Below are positions 32,641 through 41,513 of a DNA stretch of 64,000 nucleotides, in pieces. Below the pieces are notes generated by a model. That model was not told the DNA's origin. It did not search any database and saw nothing but the letters and a program-made list of their open reading frames with translations. The position numbers were made by a program, and so were the translations under genes. Origin of the DNA: Clostridium merdae (GTDB lineage: Bacteria; Bacillota; Clostridia; Oscillospirales; Acutalibacteraceae); the NCBI RefSeq assembly GCF_900176635.1, contig NZ_FXLN01000004.1, forward strand, positions 124,001-188,000, written 5' to 3'. The first letter of the stretch is position 1; each line of letters opens with the position of its first letter.

Positions 32641-34971
32641 TTATAATTCGTTGATTGTTTCAATTACTGCCATTTCACGAATTCGTTTAGCCGGGGCATA
32701 AATCGCAACAATAGCAGCAACAACAACAAACAATAGGATAAGGCAGAGCATTGTTACCGGCAAATGCCATGCAGTTCCAAAGTATCGTGTTATCAGGCTG
32801 ATATAAAGGAAACGACTGAATGGGAGACCAATTCCACAACCAACTGCAAGACCAGAAATGGCGTAGGTAAAGGCTTCTGCGGCAATCATACGGGTAAGCT
32901 GTCTGCCGTCCATTCCGACTGCACGCATGGCTCCGTACTGTTTTGCTCGTGCCGAAACACTCATTGAAATACTGTTAATGATATAGAACATGGTAATCAT
33001 GCTAATGATACCTAAAAATCCATATACGACACACTGAAACGCTAAAAAGGTCGTATTGCTTTCCTTGTTGCTTTCCCGCTGATCCGCATAAATCACATCA
33101 CTTGCAGTAAGGTTACTGATCTGCTGTAACGTTTTGTCGTTGGCCTTTTCGTTGAGTTGTATGCCAAGCATTGTATACTTCTGTTCTCCGGTCAGCCGTT
33201 CAAAGGTTTTCTGCGAACATATTACAAGCAGTTCACTGGGATACAGGGCATCCGAAATGGTACTTGTGATTTGAACCTCTTGTCCTGCAATTTGAATGGT
33301 ATCTCCCATTTTTAGCGGATTATCTTTATTATACACGGTTATAACCTTGTCGCTGTCACCATAAATTGCAGACAAATCTCCTTGCACCACACTGTCTTTT
33401 GCGCTATTCAGCAGATAGTCATCGTAGGAGAGAAGATTGATATGGTCAATGCCCTGTCGGGAGGAAGAAGCAGGAATTTTAGTCTTATAAGAACTGCTAA
33501 AAACTTGTTTCACACCTGAAATATTGCTAACTTCATCGGTCAGATTTTTTTCAATTACAAGTGCATTGGAATAACCGTTAAGAGTAATATCTGGCTGCCA
33601 TGACCGCAAGGTGGGCAATAACCCACGCGCTAAATCCAGCCCGATGGAAAAGCAAAGGAACAATACAATACTAAGTGCAAATGAAGCGGTCATTAATGCC
33701 CAGTTTTTTTTGGAAGCGGTTGCATGATGGATACCAAGCACCCACTCGATTTTACCAATACGTTGTTTCAATTTGTGCTGTACAGAGGGCGTAGTTTCAA
33801 CATTGCCAGAAACTGCCGCTACCGGAGAAACTTTCGCTGCGCGTTTTGCAGGAGATTGCGCTGCCAGTAGTACCGTTATAAGCCCAACGAGAACACCACT
33901 AACGAGGCCAATCGGACTAAAAGCAAATACCGGGGTGGTGATGAACTCACCACCAATGCCGTAATGCATCCAAGCACAAATTCCCCAACTAACTGCTGTG
34001 CCTGCTATGATACCAATTGGTATAGAGATTTTACACCAGTTTAGTGCTTCCAAACGAACAAAACGAATGATTTGCCGGCGACTTGCGCCGATGCAACGCA
34101 ACATACCAAAAAATTTAGTCCGTTGTGTTACATTGCTGTTCAGGCTACCAGAAATCATCAATACTCCGGCTAGCAATACCAGTACAAATAAAACTCCCGC
34201 AGTAGCATAAATAGTTCCCATTGCTTTGTTATTGCTCTGGCCTGAAATCCCCATAAGTGCAGTGTTTTCAGAAATACAGTCTTTTGGTAAGTTGTATAAC
34301 TTTTTCAGTTCGGGTATTGCCTTTGCAGCTTTCGCTGCGTTCTCAAATTGCACGTAGTAAGAGGGGGAGACTGAAATATCATTTTTCGCCATAAGCAAAT
34401 CAAAGGAATTTTTGGTCATATATACGGCAACCAAAAAGGTTTGTCCCTGATAATTTTTTTTATCGTCAGACCCAAAGCCGGAAATCTTAAAGTCAGTATC
34501 CCCGGCGGGAGTGTGCAAAGTCACACGGTCGCCGAGCTGCATATTCAAAGCAAGTTTTGCGTTTTCACTGAGCATAATCTCGTTATCTGCTTGTGGGAAA
34601 GTTCCTTCTTCCAGAGCGTTTGCAAGCTGGGTTATATAGGTTTTATCGGTTCCGTACAAGGTTGCTTTCCGCTTGCCAATAAAATATGGTTTGTCTGCAT
34701 CCGAATTAAATACCGCTGTGCTGCCAATTGCCTTAACGTCGGACCGCTGGCTGATTTCATTTGCATTCTCCTGTGAGATGTTTTCTAGTTTAATATGCCA
34801 GCTTCCGTGCTTCTCCTGCATAAATGTGGTCTCTGTGCGAAGCAGCATGTCAGAAACACTGAAAATTGCCGTCACAAGAAGAACCGAAATAATAATACAT
34901 AGAAGCGTCATTCGATTCTGCTTTCTATGTACTTTTGTAGATATTGGAATCAGGCTAAGGTAGCTTTTCAT
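32641..34971 (-). CDS. FtsX/MacB-type ABC transporter permease
   Basis: A 776-residue permease. After the first helix (about residues 22-42), a large extracytoplasmic region to about 255 is followed by three helices (about 260-380); a fourth helix opens a second external domain (about 435-630) and three final helices close the protein. This duplicated FtsX layout is typical of exporters that handle peptides, antibiotics or lipoproteins. The ATG overlaps the ATPase stop (ATGA), so the pair is coupled. With the sensor kinase and response regulator immediately upstream on the same strand, it forms a self-regulated detoxification or cell-envelope-stress unit. It is longer than BceB-type permeases (about 650), so a Bce system is less likely. 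Confidence 0.85.
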   Translation of the reverse strand: MKSYLSLIPISTKVHRKQNRMTLLCIIISVLLVTAIFSVSDMLLRTETTFMQEKHGSWHIKLENISQENANEISQRSDVKAIGSTAVFNSDADKPYFIGKRKATLYGTDKTYITQLANALEEGTFPQADNEIMLSENAKLALNMQLGDRVTLHTPAGDTDFKISGFGSDDKKNYQGQTFLVAVYMTKNSFDLLMAKNDISVSPSYYVQFENAAKAAKAIPELKKLYNLPKDCISENTALMGISGQSNNKAMGTIYATAGVLFVLVLLAGVLMISGSLNSNVTQRTKFFGMLRCIGASRRQIIRFVRLEALNWCKISIPIGIIAGTAVSWGICAWMHYGIGGEFITTPVFAFSPIGLVSGVLVGLITVLLAAQSPAKRAAKVSPVAAVSGNVETTPSVQHKLKQRIGKIEWVLGIHHATASKKNWALMTASFALSIVLFLCFSIGLDLARGLLPTLRSWQPDITLNGYSNALVIEKNLTDEVSNISGVKQVFSSSYKTKIPASSSRQGIDHINLLSYDDYLLNSAKDSVVQGDLSAIYGDSDKVITVYNKDNPLKMGDTIQIAGQEVQITSTISDALYPSELLVICSQKTFERLTGEQKYTMLGIQLNEKANDKTLQQISNLTASDVIYADQRESNKESNTTFLAFQCVVYGFLGIISMITMFYIINSISMSVSARAKQYGAMRAVGMDGRQLTRMIAAEAFTYAISGLAVGCGIGLPFSRFLYISLITRYFGTAWHLPVTMLCLILLFVVVAAIVAIYAPAKRIREMAVIETINEL

Positions 34972-35651
34972 TCACTACACCTCCCTAAATCGACGAGAAC
35001 ACCATCCGATACCTGTAATACACGGTCGGCTGTCTGCGCGATACTTCGGTTATGTGTAATCATGATGATGGTTTGTTCGTATTTTTTTGATGCCTCCCGC
35101 AACAGCGCAATTACCTCACTGCTGTTCTGCGTATCCAAATTCCCCGTGGGTTCGTCTGCAAGGATGAGGGAAGGACGGGTGATAAGTGCACGGCCAATGG
35201 CAACTCTTTGCTGCTGACCACCAGATAGCTGACTGGGAAGATGATTGCGACGTTCCTTTAAATTGAGTACGGAGAGAAGCTCCTCCAAATACTTTTGATT
35301 CGGCTTTTGATAATCCAACAGCACAGGGAAAATGATATTCTGCTCAACGGTCAACTCTGGGATCAGGTTAAATGCCTGAAAGATAAAACCGATGTTCCGT
35401 CTGCGGAAAATGGTGAGCGCTCTTTCTTTCATAGAAAAAGTGTCTTTGCCGTCAATAAATACTTTGCCGGAAGTAGGCGTATCCAATGCGCCCAACATAT
35501 TCAGAAGTGTGCTTTTGCCCGAGCCGGATTCGCCAACAATTGCGACAAATTCCCCTTTTGGAACCGAAAAACTCACGTTCTTTAAGGCATGTACGGCTGT
35601 TTCGCCACTGCCATATGTTTTTGAAATACCTACTACCTCTAATAAGTCCAT
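34968..35651 (-). CDS. ABC transporter ATP-binding protein (MacB/LolD type)
   Basis: A 227-residue ATPase with Walker A G-E-S-G-S-G-K-S-T, Q-loop, signature L-S-G-G-Q-Q-Q-R-V-A-I-G-R-A-L, Walker B L-I-L-A-D-E-P-T-G-N-L-D and a switch His (M-I-T-H-N). The D-E-P-T-G-N-L-D form is that of the MacB/LolD/FtsE exporter group. The ATG at 35651 (M-D-L-L-E-V-V-G) follows AGAGGTG; an in-frame extension of 12 codons upstream has no site. Its TGA overlaps the permease start. Confidence 0.92.
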   Translation of the reverse strand: MDLLEVVGISKTYGSGETAVHALKNVSFSVPKGEFVAIVGESGSGKSTLLNMLGALDTPTSGKVFIDGKDTFSMKERALTIFRRRNIGFIFQAFNLIPELTVEQNIIFPVLLDYQKPNQKYLEELLSVLNLKERRNHLPSQLSGGQQQRVAIGRALITRPSLILADEPTGNLDTQNSSEVIALLREASKKYEQTIIMITHNRSIAQTADRVLQVSDGVLVDLGRCSE

Positions 35652-35724
35652 ACAATAAACACCTCTTCTGTTTGATGGTGACAGCATATCACATCAACCC
35701 TACGAACGGATGACACCAAGCCTA

Positions 35725-36759
35725 CTATTTTGTAGGAATTAGAAAGTTTATGGTAAAGGTCGTGCCCACACCCAGCTCACTATTGACTTGTATTGTGCCG
35801 TTATGTGCTTCAATAATTGTTTTCGCAAGGGATAAGCCCAGCCCGACTCCTTGTGTATCTTTTGAAAAGCGGCTGCGGTAAAACCGTTTGAAGATATGGT
35901 ATAGGTCCTCCGAATGAATTCCACTGCCGTTATCTGCAATGATGATTTGAACAACAGACGCAAACTGCTTCCACTCTATACGAATAGAGCTTCCTTTTTT
36001 TGTGTGGTCAAAAGCATTTTTTACAATGTTGCTGATTGCTTCCAGAAACCAGTTGCGGTCACAAAACAAGGTAACCGTATCGTTACCGAATAACAGCAAC
36101 TGCTTTTCTTCCTGCTTTGCGCGGTAGAAAAAATGCTTTTCAATACTTCTCATCATATCCGGCACATTTTCAATGGCTTTTTCTAATGTGATTGCTCCAG
36201 CGTCCAGTTTTGTAATCTTCAAAAGGTTTTGTACCAGTACTTCAATCCGGTCAAGCTCTTGTTCAGAGAGGGAAGTGAATTCCTGAATCGTAGGCATCCC
36301 CTTTGCTTCTTCCTGAATAATAGCAGTATAGACATTGAGAGCCGCCAGTGGTGTTTTTAACTGGTGAGAAATATCGGATATAATACCTTTCATAAATGTT
36401 TTCGCTTTTTCTTCCTTTTCAGCATGGGCGTTTAAAATAGCAACCAGTGCGTTTACTTCATGGAAGAGCCTATATAGCTCACCCTCATCATTACACTCTA
36501 GGCGTGCATTCTTATTTCCTAAAATATATTCTCTGATTTGCAAAACGGCAGCTTCCATTATTCCATTTTGTTCTTTAAAATATCTGTAAATAACGGTCAA
36601 TATCAGAACACTCATTAGGAAAGAGCATGCCAAAATATAAAGTGCTGCGTTTTCTATCTCAAATACTATAAAAGCCATTGAAAGCAGGGTGAATGCTACT
36701 ATCAGCAGTAACATCCACCCAAAAAGAGATTTGATTTTTCGATTTACCAGTATTTTCAT
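35725..36759 (-). CDS. sensor histidine kinase
   Basis: A 344-residue membrane kinase with two helices close together (about residues 12-32 and 38-59), a short HAMP-like linker, the H box S-D-I-S-H-Q-L-K-T-P-L-A-A-L, and an HATPase domain with N-I-V-K-N-A-F-D-H-T, D-N-G-S-G-I and G-V-G-L-G-L-S-L-A-K. The nearly absent external loop indicates sensing within the membrane or through the ABC partner. The ATG at 36759 is chosen with GAGG 6 bases upstream; a TTG at 36771 would overlap the regulator's stop. A gap of 73 bases leads to the ATPase gene. Confidence 0.9.
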   Translation of the reverse strand: MKILVNRKIKSLFGWMLLLIVAFTLLSMAFIVFEIENAALYILACSFLMSVLILTVIYRYFKEQNGIMEAAVLQIREYILGNKNARLECNDEGELYRLFHEVNALVAILNAHAEKEEKAKTFMKGIISDISHQLKTPLAALNVYTAIIQEEAKGMPTIQEFTSLSEQELDRIEVLVQNLLKITKLDAGAITLEKAIENVPDMMRSIEKHFFYRAKQEEKQLLLFGNDTVTLFCDRNWFLEAISNIVKNAFDHTKKGSSIRIEWKQFASVVQIIIADNGSGIHSEDLYHIFKRFYRSRFSKDTQGVGLGLSLAKTIIEAHNGTIQVNSELGVGTTFTINFLIPTK

Positions 36760-36767
36760 AGCCATCC

Positions 36768-37454
36768 TCAATCAATCGTATTCCATTTATACCCCATGCG
36801 CCGAACTGTCATTATCTTTTGGGGATCTCCCGGGTTGTCCTCAATTTTTGTGCGAAGTCTGCGAATATAAACCGTAAGCGTATTACTGTCTATATAGTTT
36901 TCGTCACAATCCCATAGCTTGCTTAAAATCCGTTCTGGAGAAAGCACAATGCCGGGATTTTCCATAAACAAGCACAACAGTTTATATTCACTTGCTGTCA
37001 GGTCGAGCAGTACTTTGTTTTTATAAACTTCCCCTTTTAATAACTGTACTTTTATCCCGTTCGAATTCAATTCGGTATCTGCCTGATTGAAATTTTCACT
37101 TCTGCGGAGCAGGGCGTTTATCCTTGACAAGAATACGGCTAGTTTAAAAGGCTTTGTGATGTAATCGTCACCGCCTATGTCTAGCCCCATGGTAATATCC
37201 GTTTCTTCATCGGCAGCAGTAAGAAACATAATCGGCACTTTAGAGGTTTCACGGATTTTTCTGCATATATCATAGCCCGAACCGTCAGGCAGCGACACAT
37301 CAAGAATCACCAAGTCGTATGTCCCTTTTATCCACAGACCTTGCGCTTCATGAATCGTGCGGGCAAGCTCTATTTCGTAGCCCTGTTTTTTCATAGCGAA
37401 AGTAAGACCGCTTATTAAGCTCAAATCATCCTCTACAAAAAATATTCGTTTCAT
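36768..37454 (-). CDS. OmpR-family response regulator
   Basis: A 228-residue regulator. The receiver domain has the acidic pair E-D-D near residues 7-9, the phosphorylated Asp in L-V-I-L-D-V-S-L-P-D-G and Lys in D-Y-I-T-K-P-F. The C-terminal winged helix has the OmpR/PhoB pattern L-T-A-S-E-Y-K-L-L and T-V-Y-I-R-R-L-R-T-K-I-E. It heads a four-gene unit: regulator, kinase, ATPase, permease. A promoter stands at 37584-37612 with a leader of about 125 bases. Confidence 0.93.
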   Translation of the reverse strand: MKRIFFVEDDLSLISGLTFAMKKQGYEIELARTIHEAQGLWIKGTYDLVILDVSLPDGSGYDICRKIRETSKVPIMFLTAADEETDITMGLDIGGDDYITKPFKLAVFLSRINALLRRSENFNQADTELNSNGIKVQLLKGEVYKNKVLLDLTASEYKLLCLFMENPGIVLSPERILSKLWDCDENYIDSNTLTVYIRRLRTKIEDNPGDPQKIMTVRRMGYKWNTID

Positions 37455-37583
37455 ACTTCTAAACCGTCCTTATCAACCACATATGGTTTAATCTTGTTAC
37501 AACAGGGATACGATATGTTTCACATTTTGGAGCCGGAATGTATTGTAACATAATCTGTTTTATCCTTTCATTTTTCCAACATG

Positions 37584-37612
37584 ATTATATACGGTTAACG
37601 TAATAAATGCAA
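37584..37612 (-). promoter_or_regulatory. sigma-A-type promoter of the two-component/ABC unit
   Basis: On the minus strand TTGCAT (37612-37607) and TATAAT (37589-37584) are 17 bp apart. They precede the response regulator gene. Confidence 0.6.
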
Positions 37613-37674
37613 AAAAAGGTATGAATATGATGTGCTATTTTGATAAATACCCTATTAAAGAAATCAAATGTTAG

Positions 37675-37712
37675 GATACTGCCCGGAAAGGGTGGTATCT
37701 TTTCCTTTTTTA
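37675..37712 (+). terminator. orphan terminator-like hairpin upstream of the yyaL-like gene
   Basis: GATACTGCCC and GGGTGGTATC pair around GGAAA and are followed by TTTTCCTTTTTT. No plus-strand gene lies upstream for it to terminate. A TATAAT follows at 37715-37720, ahead of the next gene. It could close a small RNA or act as an attenuator. Confidence 0.55.
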
Positions 37713-37750
37713 GGTATAATAAAGAGATAATATGGAACGAAGAGGTAATA

Positions 37751-39802
37751 ATGTTGGAAACTAAAAATAAAAGCAACCACTTAATTCATGAAAAAAGTCC
37801 TTATCTTTTGCAGCATGCAAACAATCCAGTCGATTGGTATGCGTGGAGTAAAGAAGCGTTTGAAAAAGCAAAGCAGGAGGACAAGCCTATTTTTTTAAGC
37901 ATTGGCTACTCTACCTGCCATTGGTGCCATGTGATGGCACATGAGTCATTCGAGGATGACGAGATTGCCGAGGTGCTGAACCAGAGCTTTGTTTGTATAA
38001 AGGTAGACCGAGAGGAGCGGCCGGATATTGATGCCGTATATATGGCAGTTTGCCAAGCAATCACTGGCTCCGGCGGTTGGCCTATGACAATTTTAATGAC
38101 ACCGGAGCAAAAGCCGTTTTGGGCGGGAACGTATCTGCCAAAGCATTCTTCTATGCGTGCTACCGGTCTTTTAGAACTGCTTACGTTTATTCACGAACAG
38201 TGGGACAAGAACCGGGAGCAGTTGCTGCACACCGGGGAAGAAATCACTAAGTATTTAAATGAGCAGGCAGCTGTTTCACCGGATGCCATAATGCCGGAAC
38301 ACAACCTTCTGCAAGATGCAATTGAACAATTCAAAAGCTCCTACGATTCGCGTTGGGGCGGTTTTGGCGGTGCACCTAAGTTTCCTACCCCGCATAATCT
38401 GCTGTTTTTACTCCGATATTCGGTTTTGGAAGAGAATCCGGATGCTCTTTCTATGGCAGAGCACACATTGACTCAAATGTTCCGTGGAGGACTGTTTGAT
38501 CATATTGGAGGTGGGTTTTCACGCTATTCTACCGATGTACGATGGTTGGTTCCTCATTTTGAAAAGATGCTCTATGATAATGCCCTTTTGTCGTACACGT
38601 ATTTAGAAGCGTTTGCTGTAACGAAAAGACCCCTTTACCGCAATGTTGCAAAGCGCACCCTTGATTATGTTCTTCGCGAGCTTCGTGATGAACAGGGTGG
38701 TTTTTACTGCGGGCAGGATGCCGACAGCGATAAGGTAGAGGGCAAATACTATGTGTTCACTCCGAAAGAAATTCGAGATGTTCTCGGCGAAAAAGATGCG
38801 GAACGTTTTTGCGACCGCTTTGGTATAACCGCCACCGGCAATTTTGAGGGGAAAAACATTCTGAATCTACTGGAGGAGGAAAAATTCGAGCAGGAGGAAG
38901 AGAGCATCGCACAGATGTACAGAAAGCTGTATGATTACCGATTACAACGAACGCAGCTTCACCGTGACGATAAGGTGCTCACCTCTTGGAACGCACTCAT
39001 GATTGCCGCACTTGCCAAAGCAGGCGCACTGCTTAGTGAGCCGGAATACCTCAATGCGGCTCAAAAAGCACAGTGCTTTCTGGAAGAAAATCTGGTAGAC
39101 GAGCGCGGCAGACTCCTTGTTCGTTGGAGGGATGGAGAAGCGGCACATGACGGTCAGCTCGATGACTATGCTTTCTATGCTTTCTCTTTGCTAGAGCTGT
39201 ACCGCACGACCTTTGAGTTGGATTACCTAAAACGTGCCGAGCAAATCGCCGAGCAAATTTTAGAGCTGTTTGCTGATGAAGAGCAAGGCGGGCTGTTCTT
39301 GTATGCCAAAGATAGCGAGCAACTCATTAGTAGGCCGAAAGAGGTGTATGATGGCGCAATTCCATCCGGAAATTCGGTAGCCGCTGAAGTCTTTGTGCGC
39401 CTTGCTGCTCTCACTGGTGAGGAGCACTGGCGGCAGGCGAGTGAACGCCAGCTTCAATTTCTTTCTGGCTGGGTAAAGGAATACCCCGCCGGTTATGGGA
39501 TGTCTCTCATTGCGCTGACTGGCGTGCTTTACCCCTCCCAAGAGCTTATTTGTACGGCGCAGTCGGAAGCGGATTTGAAAGAGATATGTAATTTTCTACA
39601 CCAGCACTTTCTACCCAATCTAACAGTTCTATTAAAGCATAACAAAAATGGAGAGCAGCTTGCGTCTATTGCTCCATTTACGGCAGAATACCCGCTTCCA
39701 CAGCAGGGAGTACAATATTATCTTTGCCAAAATGGAGCATGTTCCTCGCCAGTGCAAACGCTTTCAGAGCTGGAACAACAGCTTGATTCGTCGTACAAGT
39801 AA
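37751..39802 (+). CDS. YyaL/DUF255 thioredoxin-domain protein
   Basis: A 683-residue protein of the YyaL/spermatogenesis-associated-20 family. The N-terminal DUF255 thioredoxin-like domain has N-P-V-D-W-Y-A-W and the C-H-W-C-H motif at residues 56-60. A long alpha/alpha barrel resembling N-acylglucosamine 2-epimerase or cellobiose epimerase domains follows (L-T-S-W-N-A-L-M-I-A-A-L-A-K-A, D-G-A-I-P-S-G-N-S). The ATG at 37751 follows AGAGGT; the open frame extends upstream without a site. The family is widespread but uncharacterised in bacteria. It is followed by a terminator. Confidence 0.88.
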   Translation: MLETKNKSNHLIHEKSPYLLQHANNPVDWYAWSKEAFEKAKQEDKPIFLSIGYSTCHWCHVMAHESFEDDEIAEVLNQSFVCIKVDREERPDIDAVYMAVCQAITGSGGWPMTILMTPEQKPFWAGTYLPKHSSMRATGLLELLTFIHEQWDKNREQLLHTGEEITKYLNEQAAVSPDAIMPEHNLLQDAIEQFKSSYDSRWGGFGGAPKFPTPHNLLFLLRYSVLEENPDALSMAEHTLTQMFRGGLFDHIGGGFSRYSTDVRWLVPHFEKMLYDNALLSYTYLEAFAVTKRPLYRNVAKRTLDYVLRELRDEQGGFYCGQDADSDKVEGKYYVFTPKEIRDVLGEKDAERFCDRFGITATGNFEGKNILNLLEEEKFEQEEESIAQMYRKLYDYRLQRTQLHRDDKVLTSWNALMIAALAKAGALLSEPEYLNAAQKAQCFLEENLVDERGRLLVRWRDGEAAHDGQLDDYAFYAFSLLELYRTTFELDYLKRAEQIAEQILELFADEEQGGLFLYAKDSEQLISRPKEVYDGAIPSGNSVAAEVFVRLAALTGEEHWRQASERQLQFLSGWVKEYPAGYGMSLIALTGVLYPSQELICTAQSEADLKEICNFLHQHFLPNLTVLLKHNKNGEQLASIAPFTAEYPLPQQGVQYYLCQNGACSSPVQTLSELEQQLDSSYK

Positions 39803-39825
39803 AAATAATAGACGTTCCAAATTAG

Positions 39826-39856
39826 AAGGCTGGCCTTATGGCCAGCTTTTGTTTTT
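39826..39856 (+). terminator. intrinsic terminator of the YyaL-type gene
   Basis: GGCTGGCC and GGCCAGCT pair around TTAT, followed by a T-rich tract. Confidence 0.85.
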
Positions 39857-39913
39857 AATTCTAACATGCTATGATATACAAAAGAATCGAAAGCTTTGGG
39901 AGAGGATGACGTT

Positions 39914-40531
39914 ATGGATTTGCAGATTCAAAGAACGATTCAAAATCTGGAAAAGAATAATATGGCGGGCTATTTTGTAGAGAATACAGAGGAATTAGTA
40001 TTGCTGCTAAAAACATTGATTCCGCAGGGAAGCAGTGTAGGCTGTGGTGATTCGCTTACGCTTGAACAGACCGGCGTGTTCGGTTTTTTGCGGGCAGGGA
40101 ATTATGTTTTTTACGATAAGCATAAGTCAGGGCTTACATCCGAAGAGAAACGTAGCATCTACCTGCAAAACTTTGCAGCAGATACATTTATAACCGGTAC
40201 CAATGCCATATCGGAAGATGGGAAGCTGTTTAATATTGATGGCAACGGCAGCCGAGTTGCTCCTATGCTGTATGGGCCGAATCAGGTAATTGTTGTTGTA
40301 GGGATAAACAAGCTTACAAAGACAGTGGAAGATGCCATTCAAAGAACACGGCAGATTGCGGCACCCCTGGATGCTTTACGGCTGAAAAAAAACACCCCCT
40401 GCACAAAGCTGCACCGTTGTGTGGATTGCAAGCATGAAGAAAGAATCTGCAATGATTTTGTTTTGATAACAAGACAGCGGGTAGCAGGGCGCATAAAAGT
40501 TATCATTGTAAATCATAATTTTGGCTACTGA
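39914..40531 (+). CDS. LUD-domain (LutC/YkgG-like) protein
   Basis: A 205-residue protein of the LUD superfamily. The pattern V-G-C-G-D-S-L-T-L near residue 45, Y-D-K-H in the centre and T-G-T-N-A-I-S-E-D-G-K-L-F-N-I-D-G-N-G-S-R-V is diagnostic. The C-terminal half has four Cys (C-T-K-L-H-R-C-V-D-C-K and C-N-D-F) that could bind metal. LutC-type proteins take part in L-lactate oxidation with LutAB, but no lutA or lutB is nearby; single LUD proteins of this type are common in Clostridia. The ATG at 39914 follows GGGAGAGG. A long hairpin terminator follows. Confidence 0.85.
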   Translation: MDLQIQRTIQNLEKNNMAGYFVENTEELVLLLKTLIPQGSSVGCGDSLTLEQTGVFGFLRAGNYVFYDKHKSGLTSEEKRSIYLQNFAADTFITGTNAISEDGKLFNIDGNGSRVAPMLYGPNQVIVVVGINKLTKTVEDAIQRTRQIAAPLDALRLKKNTPCTKLHRCVDCKHEERICNDFVLITRQRVAGRIKVIIVNHNFGY

Positions 40532-40615
40532 GAATGTGAGTTATTCGTGCTTATAGTAGTGCTTTTTAGTGATGGAATAAAAGTGTATTCAACACAAAGT
40601 CACAATCTATCAAGT

Positions 40616-40660
40616 GGCGCGTAGTGGAGGACAGTTGTCCTCCACTACGCGCCGATTTTT
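40616..40660 (+). terminator. long hairpin terminator (18-bp perfect stem)
   Basis: GGCGCGTAGTGGAGGACA at 40616-40633 and its exact reverse complement at 40636-40653 are followed by GATTTTT. It terminates the LUD gene; the stem is unusually long and has only two unpaired central bases. Confidence 0.8.
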
Positions 40661-40759
40661 GAGCTTGTTTGTGCTTATCCTACGAATTAAACTTTATAAA
40701 AACACCGGATTTAGTGGACAATATACAACGATTTTTACATTTAGTTCACAATTTATCTA

Positions 40760-40787
40760 TTGATAATCTTTAAAAATATCGTATACT
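40760..40787 (+). promoter_or_regulatory. sigma-A-type promoter of the Usp-like gene
   Basis: TTGATA (40760-40765) and TATACT (40782-40787) with a 16-bp spacer, 43 bases before the GTG start. Confidence 0.6.
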
Positions 40788-40830
40788 TAAGATGCATTCC
40801 AAATCTAATTTTAAGAAGGGAGGGGAAGCG

Positions 40831-41277
40831 GTGAAAAAAACGAAGGCGGCTGTTCTTGTGTGTGTTACCGGCCAACGCGATTGTGATCGGTTAATACGAG
40901 TGGGAAAAAAACTTGCCGAAGAACAGGCGCTTCCTATGCAGGTTTTATGTGTTCAACCGCAGTCCGCTGGGTATGGTGCGTGCAGCGAGGAACTGGAATA
41001 CCTGTATCAAACGGCGCGGGAAGCAGGCGCCGAAATGACGATTATATTTCAAGATGACAGTCCCTTGGTTGCAGCAGGTTTTATTCGCCAAATTGGTGCG
41101 GTACATGTGGTAACCGGCATGGCAGGGTTTGCATCTACCGGGTTTATTGAAGTATTGCATAGTTTAGTGCCCAGGATTCCGATTTCCATGGTTTCAAAAG
41201 AGGAAGTCGTTTATAACATGTATCCTGTCGATTATAAAAGCTCGAAAAGTCAGGCAGTGCCTGCGGTTTGCACATAA
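40831..41277 (+). CDS. universal stress protein-like (KdpD Usp-type) protein
   Basis: A 148-residue small alpha/beta protein. The N-terminal A-A-V-L-V-C-V-T-G-Q-R-D-C-D-R-L-I-R-V-G strand-helix and the following Q-V-L-C-V-Q-P resemble the Usp domain of KdpD-type sensor proteins. The typical ATP-binding G-x2-G-x9-G-(S/T) is only partly visible (G-M-A-G-F-A-S-T-G). GTG at 40831 is chosen because AGGGAGGGG lies just upstream; the earlier ATG at 40792 lies directly behind the -10 element and has no site. Its role is unknown. Confidence 0.65.
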   Translation: MKKTKAAVLVCVTGQRDCDRLIRVGKKLAEEQALPMQVLCVQPQSAGYGACSEELEYLYQTAREAGAEMTIIFQDDSPLVAAGFIRQIGAVHVVTGMAGFASTGFIEVLHSLVPRIPISMVSKEEVVYNMYPVDYKSSKSQAVPAVCT

Positions 41278-41295
41278 AATCTGAAATGAAACATA

Positions 41296-41330
41296 AACGG
41301 TCTGCCGAAGCTCGGCAGACCGTTATTTTA
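41296..41330. terminator. intrinsic terminator
   Basis: AACGGTCTGCCGA and TCGGCAGACCGTT (13 bp, perfect) flank AGC and are followed by ATTTTA. It closes the Usp-like gene. The gap up to 41513 holds no other gene; a smaller stem (ACTGGAGTGCGAAG... CCCAGTTTTT, about 41466-41502) may close the convergent ABC permease gene. Confidence 0.9.
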
Positions 41331-41513
41331 ATGCGATAATATCTAATTTGCCCTCAAAAAGCCTTGCTGTAAATTTCTTTAATCAAAGACATAAACTAAT
41401 CATAAATTACAACATTGCTTTAAAGAAAAATCTGTAATAGTATTGACGATACGGTAACATACAAAAACTGGAGTGCGAAGAAACCCGTACCCCAGTTTTT
41501 TATGAGTAATTGA

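Noticed and set aside
37585..37776. 63-codon hydrophobic minus-strand frame
   Set aside because: It covers the response-regulator promoter and the orphan hairpin, and has no ribosome binding site.
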